Assembly (NCBI GenBank): GCA_030635415.1
Contig: DAOVYW010000021.1
Span: 1-17,362 of the forward strand
Reading direction: 5' to 3'
From: Candidatus Firestoneibacteriota bacterium
GTDB taxonomy: Bacteria; Oederibacteriota; JAAXVQ01; JAUVAV01
Length of the DNA stretch: 17,362 nucleotides
The notes below the pieces were generated by a model, which was not told the DNA's origin, made no database searches, and saw only the letters and a list, made by a program, of their open reading frames with translations. Within the stretch, counting starts at the first letter, position 1, and every line of letters begins with the position of its first letter. This document shows, in pieces, positions 7,584 through 14,913 of the stretch. A program made the translations under genes and the position numbers.

Positions 7584-8975
7584 ATGACAGAAACAATAAA
7601 CCGGCAGGAGATCGCCTTTGAGGCTTTGAATGTTCTGACCCGGGCCGGGTGTGATTTTGCCGATGTATTTATAGAAGAAAATCAGATGACCAGGATCAAG
7701 ATCGAAGCCTCGCGGCCGGATCAGATTATTGATCAGGGCGAATTCGGTGCGGGCCTTCGTTTAGTACGTGGAGACGCTACTTTTTTTGCCAGCACCAATG
7801 AGGTAACATCCCAGGGGCTCCGGCATGCTGCCTGCGAACTGATTGGTTCAATAGAGGGAGCAGCCGAAGCCGCCTCCAGGGCGGTGAATCCCCGGAGCGA
7901 GTCCCGGCCGGCTGGCCGTCCGCCAACCCTGCTTCCGCTGGTTGAGCGGATCGAACTGGCTATGGAAGCGGAAAAAGCGGCACGCGGATCAGGGCCTTTA
8001 ATACGCCAGGTTACTGTTATGTTGAACGGTTTCACACAGCGTATAGGTATAGCCCGGTCGGATGATATTTGGTGCGAAGATCAGAGGATCCAGGTCATGC
8101 TGGGGATTAATGTTGTAGCGGGCCGAGACAATGTCATACAGACTGGATACGAGGCCATAGGCGGTGCCCGCGGGTGGGAATTTTTTCATGACCAGGATCC
8201 CGGCGAGGTGGGAATGAGAGCCGGCCGCCGCGCCAATATGCTGCTGACAGCCCGGCCGGCGCCCAGCGGACGCATGACCGTGGTGCTGGCCTCCGAGGCC
8301 GGGGGGACTATGATCCACGAGGCTATTGGTCATTCTTTGGAGGGCGATTTGATAAGGAAGGGACTTTCCCCTTTTGGCGATAAAATCGGGAAGAGCGTGG
8401 CCTCGCCGCTTATCTGCGTAGTGGATGACGCAACTTTAGAGGGCTGGCGGGGTTCTTATGGGTTGGATGATGAAGGCTCGCCTGCGGTGCGGACCCTGCT
8501 GGTGGAGCGGGGTATATTGCTGGGATTTATGCATGATATACTCAGCGCCCGTCTGGCCGGCGGGAGGACGACCGGCAATGGAAGACGCCAGTCCTATGCC
8601 TATGCACCCATACCGCGTATGAGCAATACTATGATTCTTCCGGGAAAAAGTCCTCCGGAAGATATTATCAAGTCAGTTTCAAAAGGTTTATATGTGGTGC
8701 GTATGGGCGGCGGCCAGGTCAATACCGTAAACGGTGATTTTGTATTTGAGATCAATGAGGGCTATATTATTCGTGATGGTGAACCGGCGGAACCGGTACG
8801 CGGCGCTACCCTGATTGGAAATGGCCAGCAAGTTTTAAAAAGCATAGACATGGTTGGAACGGATTGCGGTATGGGTATTGGGACCTGCGGCAAGGATGAA
8901 CAAGGCGTGCCGGTAGCGGATGCTCAGCCGACTTTGCGTATTCCGGAAATCACGGTTGGTGGGAGCGGGGAATGA
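7584..8975 (+). CDS. tldD: TldD/PmbA-family metalloprotease, TldD type
   Basis: This 463-residue protein belongs to the family of TldD, which with TldE (PmbA) forms a cytoplasmic heterodimeric metalloprotease cleaving unfolded peptides and some peptide precursors. The metal site is present: H245-E246-x3-H250 in MIHEAIGHSLEGD, with the third ligand most likely C435 in GTCGKDEQGVPVADAQPT. The catalytic motif marks it as TldD rather than the inactive TldE, which lacks HExxxH. Length is usual for the family. GGGAG at 7571-7575 lies eight bases before ATG 7584, and the gene starts 19 bases after the mutase stop, so it probably shares a transcript. No tldE-like gene is present in the window. Functional linkage to polysaccharide synthesis is not implied by the family. 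Confidence 0.92.
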   Translation: MTETINRQEIAFEALNVLTRAGCDFADVFIEENQMTRIKIEASRPDQIIDQGEFGAGLRLVRGDATFFASTNEVTSQGLRHAACELIGSIEGAAEAASRAVNPRSESRPAGRPPTLLPLVERIELAMEAEKAARGSGPLIRQVTVMLNGFTQRIGIARSDDIWCEDQRIQVMLGINVVAGRDNVIQTGYEAIGGARGWEFFHDQDPGEVGMRAGRRANMLLTARPAPSGRMTVVLASEAGGTMIHEAIGHSLEGDLIRKGLSPFGDKIGKSVASPLICVVDDATLEGWRGSYGLDDEGSPAVRTLLVERGILLGFMHDILSARLAGGRTTGNGRRQSYAYAPIPRMSNTMILPGKSPPEDIIKSVSKGLYVVRMGGGQVNTVNGDFVFEINEGYIIRDGEPAEPVRGATLIGNGQQVLKSIDMVGTDCGMGIGTCGKDEQGVPVADAQPTLRIPEITVGGSGE

Positions 8976-9003
8976 ATAAATCGGCCCCCTAAAGGAGTGT
9001 GAA

Positions 9004-9522
9004 ATGAGAGCAAAAATCGCCATGGTGATTGCTCAAAATGGATTTCGCGATGAAGAATATTGGATGCCTAAAGAAATTTTTGAAACTCATGGGATTCAGG
9101 TAGTTACAATTTCTTCACAAGCAAACTCGGCTGCCAGCAAATTCGGCCGGATGGCACAGGTGGATATGCTCCTGGCCGATGTTCGGGTCTCGGATTTCGA
9201 TGCGCTGCTCTTTGTTGGCGGGCCCGGCACAAGTGAGTACTTTAATCTACCCCAAGCCCATAAGGCGGCATCTGAATTCGTGGAGCAGGGCAAACTGCTG
9301 ACCGCAATCTGCATTGCGCCGGTTATTCTGGCGCGTGCGGGATTGTTAAAAGGGAGAAAGGCCACGGTTTTTCCGTCCGGAAAAGATGAACTGGAAAAAG
9401 CCGGAGCGATTTATACCGGCCATCCGGTGGAAGTAGCGGGCCGGCTTATTACTGCTTCCGGTCCGGAAGCAGCGGAAGCTTTTGGCCGGGCCATAGTTGA
9501 AGCGCTGGCCGGAAAGGATTAA
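9004..9522 (+). CDS. DJ-1/PfpI-family protein
   Basis: This is a 172-residue single-domain protein of the DJ-1/PfpI superfamily, whose members include proteases, chaperone-like stress proteins and glyoxalases. The flavodoxin-like fold is visible: KIAMVIAQNGFRDEEY (with the acidic partner around E17), FVGGPGTSEYF (70-80), then the nucleophile elbow TAICIAPVILA with Cys103. After Cys the sequence reads Ile-Ala-Pro, whereas PfpI proteases normally have His-Gly-Pro. Classical protease activity is therefore doubtful, and a DJ-1-like stress or carbonyl-detoxifying role is more likely. AAAGGAGT (8991-8998) is a strong ribosome site six bases before the ATG. It lies 28 bases after the tldD stop, which suggests cotranscription. 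Confidence 0.88.
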   Translation: MRAKIAMVIAQNGFRDEEYWMPKEIFETHGIQVVTISSQANSAASKFGRMAQVDMLLADVRVSDFDALLFVGGPGTSEYFNLPQAHKAASEFVEQGKLLTAICIAPVILARAGLLKGRKATVFPSGKDELEKAGAIYTGHPVEVAGRLITASGPEAAEAFGRAIVEALAGKD

Positions 9523-9562
9523 TAAGGGGGCGGATGGGGTTAAGAAAAGCCAAGATGTCCAG

Positions 9563-9591
9563 TTGCAGGAGTACAATCCCGGTGATATAAT
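9563..9591 (+). promoter_or_regulatory. Candidate sigma70-type promoter for the repeat membrane protein
   Basis: A perfect TATAAT (9586-9591) lies 17 bases after TTGCAG (9563-9568), in the 104-base gap between the PfpI-family gene and ATG 9627. The -35 box matches only TTG. The predicted transcript start, near 9598, would leave a leader of about 29 bases containing the GGGGG/AGGG ribosome-site stretch. A short CCGGT/ACCGG inverted repeat (9579-9583 and 9601-9605) flanks the -10 region. The perfect -10 box is the main support. Confidence 0.45.
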
Positions 9592-9626
9592 AAATTTAAC
9601 TACCGGCGCTACAGGGGGTACAGGGC

Positions 9627-11186
9627 ATGGAAAAGCATTTTAAACGGCTTCAAGAATTTATGGCTAAGGGAGAATTGGCCCCGCTGGAAGTCCGGGATGG
9701 AGTGATCTCCGCCTATGTCGTTATTTGCCGTTTGAATCAGACGGAAGGTAATTCCGCAGTTGGACTTAAACAGGAAGAAAAAGGGCTTTTTCAGCATATT
9801 AGTGGTTTCATGGAAGCGATTTTTGGGGAACGCCGGTTTAATTTTAAAATGCCTACTATCGATCAAATAGCGGAAGTTAAAATAATGCTGGATGGCATGA
9901 CCCGGATTTCTGCCATGCCGGATAAACTTCAGATGGCGCTAAATGAAATTTACGATCTGCTGGTCGCGCGAGGCAAGGGAATGCCGGCTATAATTTCACC
10001 GGCGGTTATGGATTTATTGGAAGTTGAAGGAGAGCCGGGCATGGGCGAAACCAAAAAAACCCCGGCTAAACCCGTTTCTCGCCGGAGGACGACATCTCCC
10101 GGAAGCCGGGACCCCAAATTGGCTAAGGAAAAAAGTCCTAAAAAAAAGGAATTGAAAATCAACTTGGATTCCATCCAGGTGCCGGAAGATTTTATGTCGG
10201 AGGAAAAACCATCATCGGAGAAGGACTTGTTTTCCAATAAACGCACTGGACCGGCGTCTGACCCGGAGGAGACCGAAACCAAGAAAACCTCGGATGCGGA
10301 ACATGAAACAATAGAGTTGCAGACCGATCCGGACCAGGAATCGCCCCGATTGCAGGGAGCTTCACTATTCGGCGAACCGTCTGACCCGGAGGAGACCGAA
10401 ACCAAGAAAACCTCGGATGCGGAATATGAAACAATAGAGTTGCAGACCGATCCGGATCAGGAATCGCCCCGATTGCAGGGAGCTTCAGTATCCGGCGAGC
10501 CGGAGCCAGAACCAGAACCGATCTCGAAATCAGATGCGAAAATTACGCTGCGCGTCAGAGAAAATGATCAACCGGATTCTGAGTTTAAAACCGCAGCCCA
10601 AAACATATTGGATTCCGACCCGGATGAAGTTCCAAGCAAACGGGACCAGGAATCATCACAGATTCAAGCCCGCCACAGTGTCCTGTTTTCCGAAGAACTC
10701 GATGATATGCCCGAGGATGTTTCCAAGGGGGGGAGCCATATAGGTGTTATCATGCTATTTGTTTTGGGATTGATTCTGGGAGTGGGCGGAAGTTATTACT
10801 TAATGCCTAAAATCAAGTTTCTGAAGATCAATCAGGCCTCGGCCGAAGCCGGGAAAGAATTGGCAGGCCTTAAAAATATTATTGAACAGCAGCAAGCGGC
10901 TTCGCAGAAACCGCCTGCCAAACCGCAATATATTAAAATCGGGAAGGGAGTTTTGATTTACTGGCTGGATACTGCGCTTACCGCCCGGAAATATCATTTT
11001 TATAAAGGCAGAGGAAAAAAAGATAAGCTGGAAAAAATTGATTCCCAGCCAAGGCAGAAGAATCTAATTTGGCTGAAAAACATTAAGCGGGGAACGTGGC
11101 GGTATGCCGTTACGGCTTTGGATTATCAAGGTCAGGAAACCCAAAAGAGTGATGTTCTAACCTTGAAATTTCCTCTAAAAAAGTAA
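9627..11186 (+). CDS. Unrecognised single-pass membrane protein with acidic repeats and an FN3-like C-terminal domain
   Basis: I do not recognise this 519-residue protein as a named family. Residues 1-120 look like a compact, mostly helical soluble domain. Residues 135-200 are a Lys/Ser/Thr/Pro-rich linker. Residues 200-365 are strongly acidic and low-complexity, and include two nearly identical 41-residue units (211-251 and 252-292) followed by an EP run. One membrane helix lies at about 372-392 (VIMLFVLGLILGVGGSYYLM). There is no signal peptide, so the long N-terminal part should be cytoplasmic and the tail outside. The tail has a short coiled stretch (404-425) and an 85-residue beta-rich domain (435-519): VLIYW, YHFYKGRG, GTWRYAVTALDYQGQETQKSDV. 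This is the strand pattern of FN3-like domains. The following diguanylate cyclase starts 42 bases on and seems to carry a related domain. A scaffold or sensory partner role is a guess. Confidence 0.8.
   Translation: MEKHFKRLQEFMAKGELAPLEVRDGVISAYVVICRLNQTEGNSAVGLKQEEKGLFQHISGFMEAIFGERRFNFKMPTIDQIAEVKIMLDGMTRISAMPDKLQMALNEIYDLLVARGKGMPAIISPAVMDLLEVEGEPGMGETKKTPAKPVSRRRTTSPGSRDPKLAKEKSPKKKELKINLDSIQVPEDFMSEEKPSSEKDLFSNKRTGPASDPEETETKKTSDAEHETIELQTDPDQESPRLQGASLFGEPSDPEETETKKTSDAEYETIELQTDPDQESPRLQGASVSGEPEPEPEPISKSDAKITLRVRENDQPDSEFKTAAQNILDSDPDEVPSKRDQESSQIQARHSVLFSEELDDMPEDVSKGGSHIGVIMLFVLGLILGVGGSYYLMPKIKFLKINQASAEAGKELAGLKNIIEQQQAASQKPPAKPQYIKIGKGVLIYWLDTALTARKYHFYKGRGKKDKLEKIDSQPRQKNLIWLKNIKRGTWRYAVTALDYQGQETQKSDVLTLKFPLKK
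10257..10502 (+). repeat. Two-copy 123-bp in-frame tandem duplication
   Basis: Copy 1 is 10257-10379 and copy 2 is 10380-10502. By eye they differ at five of 123 positions: two silent changes, plus His to Tyr, Leu to Val and Phe to Ser. The unit encodes 41 acidic residues beginning SDPEETETKKTSDAE. The high identity, including silent sites, points to a recent duplication, and copy number may vary between strains. Confidence 0.93.
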
Positions 11187-11228
11187 AGCCAATACGTCCA
11201 TATAAATTTACCAAATAATGGGGGCGAA

Positions 11229-12848
11229 ATGTTAAAACGACCTGCCGTTTTTCATCGGCGATTGTGTATGCATATTACGCTGGTGGTTTTGGTTTTCACT
11301 TGTTTCCTCGCGATTGGCTGGGGGTTGGTTTTTGATTATATGTGTCAAAAAAAAATCGTGGCACGATCAGAAAGAGCGTTTATTTGCTTGCAGCAGCAAA
11401 AAGTAATTAAGCCGGATATGGTTTATAGGGGTGCGGCAACGACCGTCTCTAGACTTAACACTATTATCAAGACGAAAATTAAAAAGATTGAAACAAAAAC
11501 GGTTCGAAAAATATCTGAAGCAAAAGCATTAAAATCAAAAATCAAAGGAAACGCTGAACCCTATAAATTTAGGGCGATACTTTTAAAAACATTCTGGTTT
11601 TTGAAAAACGCGCTCAAAGCAATAAGCAACATGTATGAATTTAGAATATTTAGATATATTTTTAGCAATAAAGCTAAAAGTCCCGCGCCCCAAGCGGGCC
11701 TGGAACAAACATTGCAACCTGAACGCATAATGCCTTTCAAACCAAAAGCGCGAAGGGCGGAAGAGAATTTGAAAACCTCTGTTTCTGAGCCTGGGATTTT
11801 TCCCGTCCCGGCACAATTCGGTCTTGAGAATATTGAAAAATTAGATGTGCTGATCTGGCATCAAACAGAGGAGAAGATATGTTATTTTTGGAGCCGCCAC
11901 CAGGATGAATGGACGGCGGGCGTTGAAAATGATTTGGCTAATTATAAAGTGGCAACAAAATCCGGCATTCATTTGGTGATAAAATCTAAAGGCGCCTATT
12001 GCTGGAAATACCGGGTCAGACAGATTTTTGGGCAAAAAGAAGTGTTTTATCTCGAATTTAATATGACGAGCTTATTTAAAAAGTTTATTGTTGCCAGCGC
12101 AATAGTCAATTTCAGCTTAATCCTGATATTTTTGCTGGTTCTCTGGAAAATTATTTATATCCAGGGGAATAGGTTCGAAGAGGCCATCAGCGGGATAGAG
12201 GATGGACTGAAAGAAATATTTCTTAGTAATTATAAACACGTTTTAATTGAAGCGCGCGAATTTGTTTTTACTCAGCGGATTGCTAATATTATGAATCAAA
12301 TGATATATTTCTTTAATACCCACACGGAAGCCAAGCAGAGAGAATACCAACAAGATTCCCTTATGGGAATTTATACCCGGCGCTATTTAATGAGTACTTT
12401 GGAAAAAGAAATTATCCGCGCTCAGCGCTATGAACGGGCGCTGGCGTTTATACTCATAGATATGGATGATTTTAAAAAAATCAATGATACCTATGGACAC
12501 TTAATGGGAGATAAAGTATTGCGCCAGACCGCGGAAATTTTAAAAGATCAGACGCGGGAAACGGACATCGTGGCCCGTTATGGCGGTGAAGAAATCGCCG
12601 TAATTTTATCCGAAACGGAAATCGCCGACGCCCTAGGTGTTGCCGAGAAACTTAGACGAGCGGTAGAGAAAACCAAATTTAATTTTCAGAAGCAAATTGT
12701 TCGGGTTACGATTAGTCTGGGGGTGGCAAATTTAGATAACCCGGAGGATACGATGAACACGCTCATACGGCGTGCCGACAAGGCATTATATGCCGCTAAA
12801 CAAAAGGGGAGAAATCGAGTTTGTAAACAAGCGAAAAGAATTTTTTAA
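11229..12848 (+). CDS. Membrane-bound diguanylate cyclase (GGDEF family)
   Basis: This is a 539-residue two-TM enzyme predicted to make cyclic di-GMP from two GTP. TM1 lies at about 16-36 and TM2 at about 285-310. Between them is a large outer segment: a Lys-rich stretch (79-150), a linker, then a beta-rich domain (about 200-278) ending AYCWKYRVRQIFGQKEVFYLEF. After TM2 a helical connector (313-370) leads to the GGDEF domain: SLMGIYTRRYL (377-387), DMDDFKKINDTYGH (411-424), and the active site GGEEI (452-456). RETD (443-446) sits exactly five residues before GGEEI, the expected product-inhibition site. The domain closes with RRADKALYAAKQKGRNRV. Active-site residues look intact, so catalysis is likely; the final Ile in place of Phe is an accepted variant. 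GGGGGCG at 11220-11226 may serve ATG 11229. The signal sensed is unknown. Confidence 0.92.
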   Translation: MLKRPAVFHRRLCMHITLVVLVFTCFLAIGWGLVFDYMCQKKIVARSERAFICLQQQKVIKPDMVYRGAATTVSRLNTIIKTKIKKIETKTVRKISEAKALKSKIKGNAEPYKFRAILLKTFWFLKNALKAISNMYEFRIFRYIFSNKAKSPAPQAGLEQTLQPERIMPFKPKARRAEENLKTSVSEPGIFPVPAQFGLENIEKLDVLIWHQTEEKICYFWSRHQDEWTAGVENDLANYKVATKSGIHLVIKSKGAYCWKYRVRQIFGQKEVFYLEFNMTSLFKKFIVASAIVNFSLILIFLLVLWKIIYIQGNRFEEAISGIEDGLKEIFLSNYKHVLIEAREFVFTQRIANIMNQMIYFFNTHTEAKQREYQQDSLMGIYTRRYLMSTLEKEIIRAQRYERALAFILIDMDDFKKINDTYGHLMGDKVLRQTAEILKDQTRETDIVARYGGEEIAVILSETEIADALGVAEKLRRAVEKTKFNFQKQIVRVTISLGVANLDNPEDTMNTLIRRADKALYAAKQKGRNRVCKQAKRIF

Positions 12849-12856
12849 GGACGCCT

Positions 12857-13984
12857 CTAAAAGCTGACTTGAAGAAGAGCCATCACAATATTCGAGTTGG
12901 GAAAGGCGTGAAGGCGGAAATCATAAAGCAGTACGACATAATTAATGTCCAGCTGCCAGTATGCAAACCTCCATTTAAGACCGGCCGTAGCAGCGGAATA
13001 TGGTTTTCCCGGAGCATGCAGGCCGTCAGCGTATCCTTGCACCACCTCTTCCCAGCGCCCCACCAGGGACAAGTTGGCCGGAATATAATGTTCCAGTTCG
13101 GAAATGGCAGTCAAGGAGTAACCAGAGGAATGGAAGTTCTCGATACGGCGTGTCATCCATTCCGCCTTGAGGATTAAATCATTCATGCGCAAGCTGATGT
13201 CTGCTCCCAGAAGTGAAACCGGACTGCGGACGCCAAAATTAGTTATGCTTATGGCTCCTGCGCTATTTACTGTCAGGTCTCCCGGTATTCCCAAGGGGAT
13301 ATATTCTCCACTTTTATAACTAAGCTCATTCCAACCATAAGCTCCGGAAAGACCCAATACCATTTCATGCCGGAGATCCTCCAATCTTAAGCAGCTGGCA
13401 AAGCCCAGCCGGAGAATGCCTTGGGACGGGATATCCGGGATGACATCCCGCCCGTTTCCGGTAACCAGAGCGGCACTGATAAAAGGCGCGAGGCCGGCGA
13501 ACAGGGATGGCCAGATAAAATCGGCCCGCAGGCCGTAATCAAACTCACTCACGCTGTCCAGACCCAATGTTTCGGGCCAGCCGTAATTTCCAAATCTGTA
13601 AAGCAGGGAGCCGGCGATAGTATCCATTTTGGCGGGCAGGGTTTGGTGCTCATTACCAAAAGGCGGACGAAAACGACCGATTTTAAAGGTAGTAACAGCG
13701 TCCAGGCGATATTCCAGAAAGGTTTCTCCCAAAACCATTTTTTGTCCTGTCATGCCGGCTTCGGCCGTGATCAGCCATTTTGGCCAGGGCAGGACAGTGC
13801 TAAGCCGGAAATCCAGACGTTTCATTATTGCCTGAATTTCCGGGGGGCTGCCCGCTCCGCTGACTTCACCCTGGATACAGCCGGAAAATTTATAATCCGA
13901 TAAAGGACAGGGTGCGGCTTTAGCGGACAGGGAGGTTAATAGCAGGAGTCCCAGGGTAATTAAAAAACGCTTTAAAACAACCAT
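12857..13984 (-). CDS. Porin-like outer-membrane beta-barrel protein
   Basis: This 375-residue protein has a clear signal peptide (MVVLKRFLITLGLLLLTSLSAKA, cut near Ala23-Ala24) and ends in Phe (ALLQVSF), as outer-membrane barrels usually do. Alternating aromatic/polar strands run through it. FKIGRFRPPFGNEHQ resembles the conserved strand of phosphate-selective (OprO/OprP-type) porins, placing it most likely in that superfamily. Substrate is unknown. Its ATG lies inside the 3' end of the PAP2 phosphatase gene (13-base overlap), with GGTGAT just upstream as a weak ribosome site. Translation is therefore probably coupled, and the two may work together, for instance in uptake of phosphate released from lipids (inference). 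It converges on the diguanylate cyclase gene with only eight bases between the stops. Confidence 0.78.
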   Translation of the reverse strand: MVVLKRFLITLGLLLLTSLSAKAAPCPLSDYKFSGCIQGEVSGAGSPPEIQAIMKRLDFRLSTVLPWPKWLITAEAGMTGQKMVLGETFLEYRLDAVTTFKIGRFRPPFGNEHQTLPAKMDTIAGSLLYRFGNYGWPETLGLDSVSEFDYGLRADFIWPSLFAGLAPFISAALVTGNGRDVIPDIPSQGILRLGFASCLRLEDLRHEMVLGLSGAYGWNELSYKSGEYIPLGIPGDLTVNSAGAISITNFGVRSPVSLLGADISLRMNDLILKAEWMTRRIENFHSSGYSLTAISELEHYIPANLSLVGRWEEVVQGYADGLHAPGKPYSAATAGLKWRFAYWQLDINYVVLLYDFRLHAFPNSNIVMALLQVSF

Positions 13985-14766
13985 GAGATCACCATGTGGC
14001 CACCGTCCCGGGCCGGCAAGACTGAAAAATGAATGCCCGGTTTTTTTGATTGGCCGCTATGGAAGGCCAGAACTGTATGCCCGATCAGGAGGCCAAGTCC
14101 GGCTCCGGCGATCACGTCCGAGGGCCAATGTCGTTGATTATAAATCCGGGAATAGGCCACTAACGCGGCCAGGGGGTAAGTAACCCATTCCAGATGATAG
14201 GCTTGCCCCAAGATGGCGGCACCGCAGAAAGCGCTCATAGTATGTCCGGAAGGAAAACTGGTGTTGCTGAAAACAAAAGTGAACCAATGACGTTGGCGAT
14301 TCTCGGTTTCCGGCCGCGTGGCGCTGAAAGCGGTTTTTAGCAGGAGCGCTATAACGGCGACATTAACTTGACCTTCCAGGGCCAGGGCGGCGGTTTTTCG
14401 GTCATGCTCGTTTCCGAATTTGTACAAGGCGGCGCACCCCACCAGGTGTATAAAACCATCGCCCAAAAGACCGGCCACCGGCATTAGACGATCCTGGCAT
14501 TCAGTCCGGTGGTCTTGTATCTGCGCGTACCAGTTAATATCATTATTTAGGGCAATGGCCAGACCTCCGGCTATTCCGGAAGCCAGCAGATAGTCGGGCC
14601 AGGCTCCTTTTAGGGGCGAAGCACCTACAGCTAAAAGTTCTTCACCCACATTAGACCAGATACAGCTGGTCTGTTCCTCGGCCGGAGCGGGCGCGGCTGC
14701 TGAAATACCCCAGCAGAATAAAAATATAAAAAGCCAGCGGTTATTTAAGTTAAGGTTAGGAAGCAT
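13972..14766 (-). CDS. PAP2-family membrane phosphatase with signal peptide
   Basis: This 264-residue type 2 phosphatidic-acid phosphatase would remove phosphate from a lipid phosphate or pyrophosphate at the periplasmic face. All three active-site motifs are intact: K144-x6-R151-P152 (KTAFSATRP), P172-S-G-H175 (SFPSGHT), and S206-R207-x5-H213-x3-D217 (SRIYNQRHWPSD). H213 is the expected nucleophile and H175 the acid. The N terminus (WLFIFLFCWGISAAAPAPA) is a signal peptide or membrane anchor. Hydrophobic helices around 60-75, 100-115, 130-146, 176-190, 196-210 and 217-235 make up the membrane core. Candidate substrates include undecaprenyl pyrophosphate, which would tie it to the polysaccharide cluster, and lipid A or phosphatidylglycerol phosphate. 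Sequence alone does not choose. A promoter sits directly upstream (14778-14805). Confidence 0.9.
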   Translation of the reverse strand: MLPNLNLNNRWLFIFLFCWGISAAAPAPAEEQTSCIWSNVGEELLAVGASPLKGAWPDYLLASGIAGGLAIALNNDINWYAQIQDHRTECQDRLMPVAGLLGDGFIHLVGCAALYKFGNEHDRKTAALALEGQVNVAVIALLLKTAFSATRPETENRQRHWFTFVFSNTSFPSGHTMSAFCGAAILGQAYHLEWVTYPLAALVAYSRIYNQRHWPSDVIAGAGLGLLIGHTVLAFHSGQSKKPGIHFSVLPARDGGHMVISWLF

Positions 14767-14777
14767 AGGCCTTAAAG

Positions 14778-14805
14778 ATTATCAATTTTTCCATATATAT
14801 GTCAA
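14778..14805 (-). promoter_or_regulatory. Strong sigma70-type promoter candidate for the PAP2/porin pair
   Basis: On the minus strand a perfect TTGACA (complement of 14800-14805) is followed after 16 bases by GATAAT (complement of 14778-14783), a 5-of-6 match to TATAAT. The expected start point is near 14771, only about five bases before ATG 14766. The mRNA would be nearly leaderless, and the TTAAGG just before the ATG would be at or before its 5' end. Confidence 0.6.
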
Positions 14806-14862
14806 CCATGTATTCCTACCCTGGAACCTGAATTGAAATAGTTTGTTTTGCCCCCCCCTTTT

Positions 14863-14913
14863 CCCTAAACCATCTCCTCCCCTGAACTAATGCATTCCCT
14901 GGACTAAAACATC
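14863..14913. repeat. Three degenerate 17-bp direct repeats
   Basis: Units at 14863-14879, 14880-14896 and 14897-14913 each begin CCCT, and share an A-rich ACTAA/AAA centre and a following CAT. The second and third are clearly related (CCCTGAACTAA against CCCTGGACTAA); the first is weaker. The third unit runs into the copy of the left-edge repeat, so the dispersed repeat may be one unit of a small array. Confidence 0.4.

Noticed and set aside
9950..10405. 151-codon minus-strand open frame across the duplicated acidic region
   Set aside because: It is antisense to the coding repeat; its length is a by-product of Glu/Asp/Ser-rich codons, and it has no recognisable domain or ribosome site.
10498..10522. 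Possible simple-sequence repeat (GAGCCAGAACCA type) as a phase-variation tract
   Set aside because: The EP run is short, imperfect at DNA level, and in codon multiples, so slippage would not switch the frame.
12841..12862. Shared bidirectional terminator between the convergent genes at 12848/12857
   Set aside because: Only eight bases separate the stops and no inverted repeat is visible there; any terminator would have to lie inside the opposing gene.
13421..13903. 160-codon plus-strand open frame opposite the porin-like gene
   Set aside because: The minus-strand protein has a signal peptide and a barrel-type C-terminus; the plus-strand translation shows no domain pattern.
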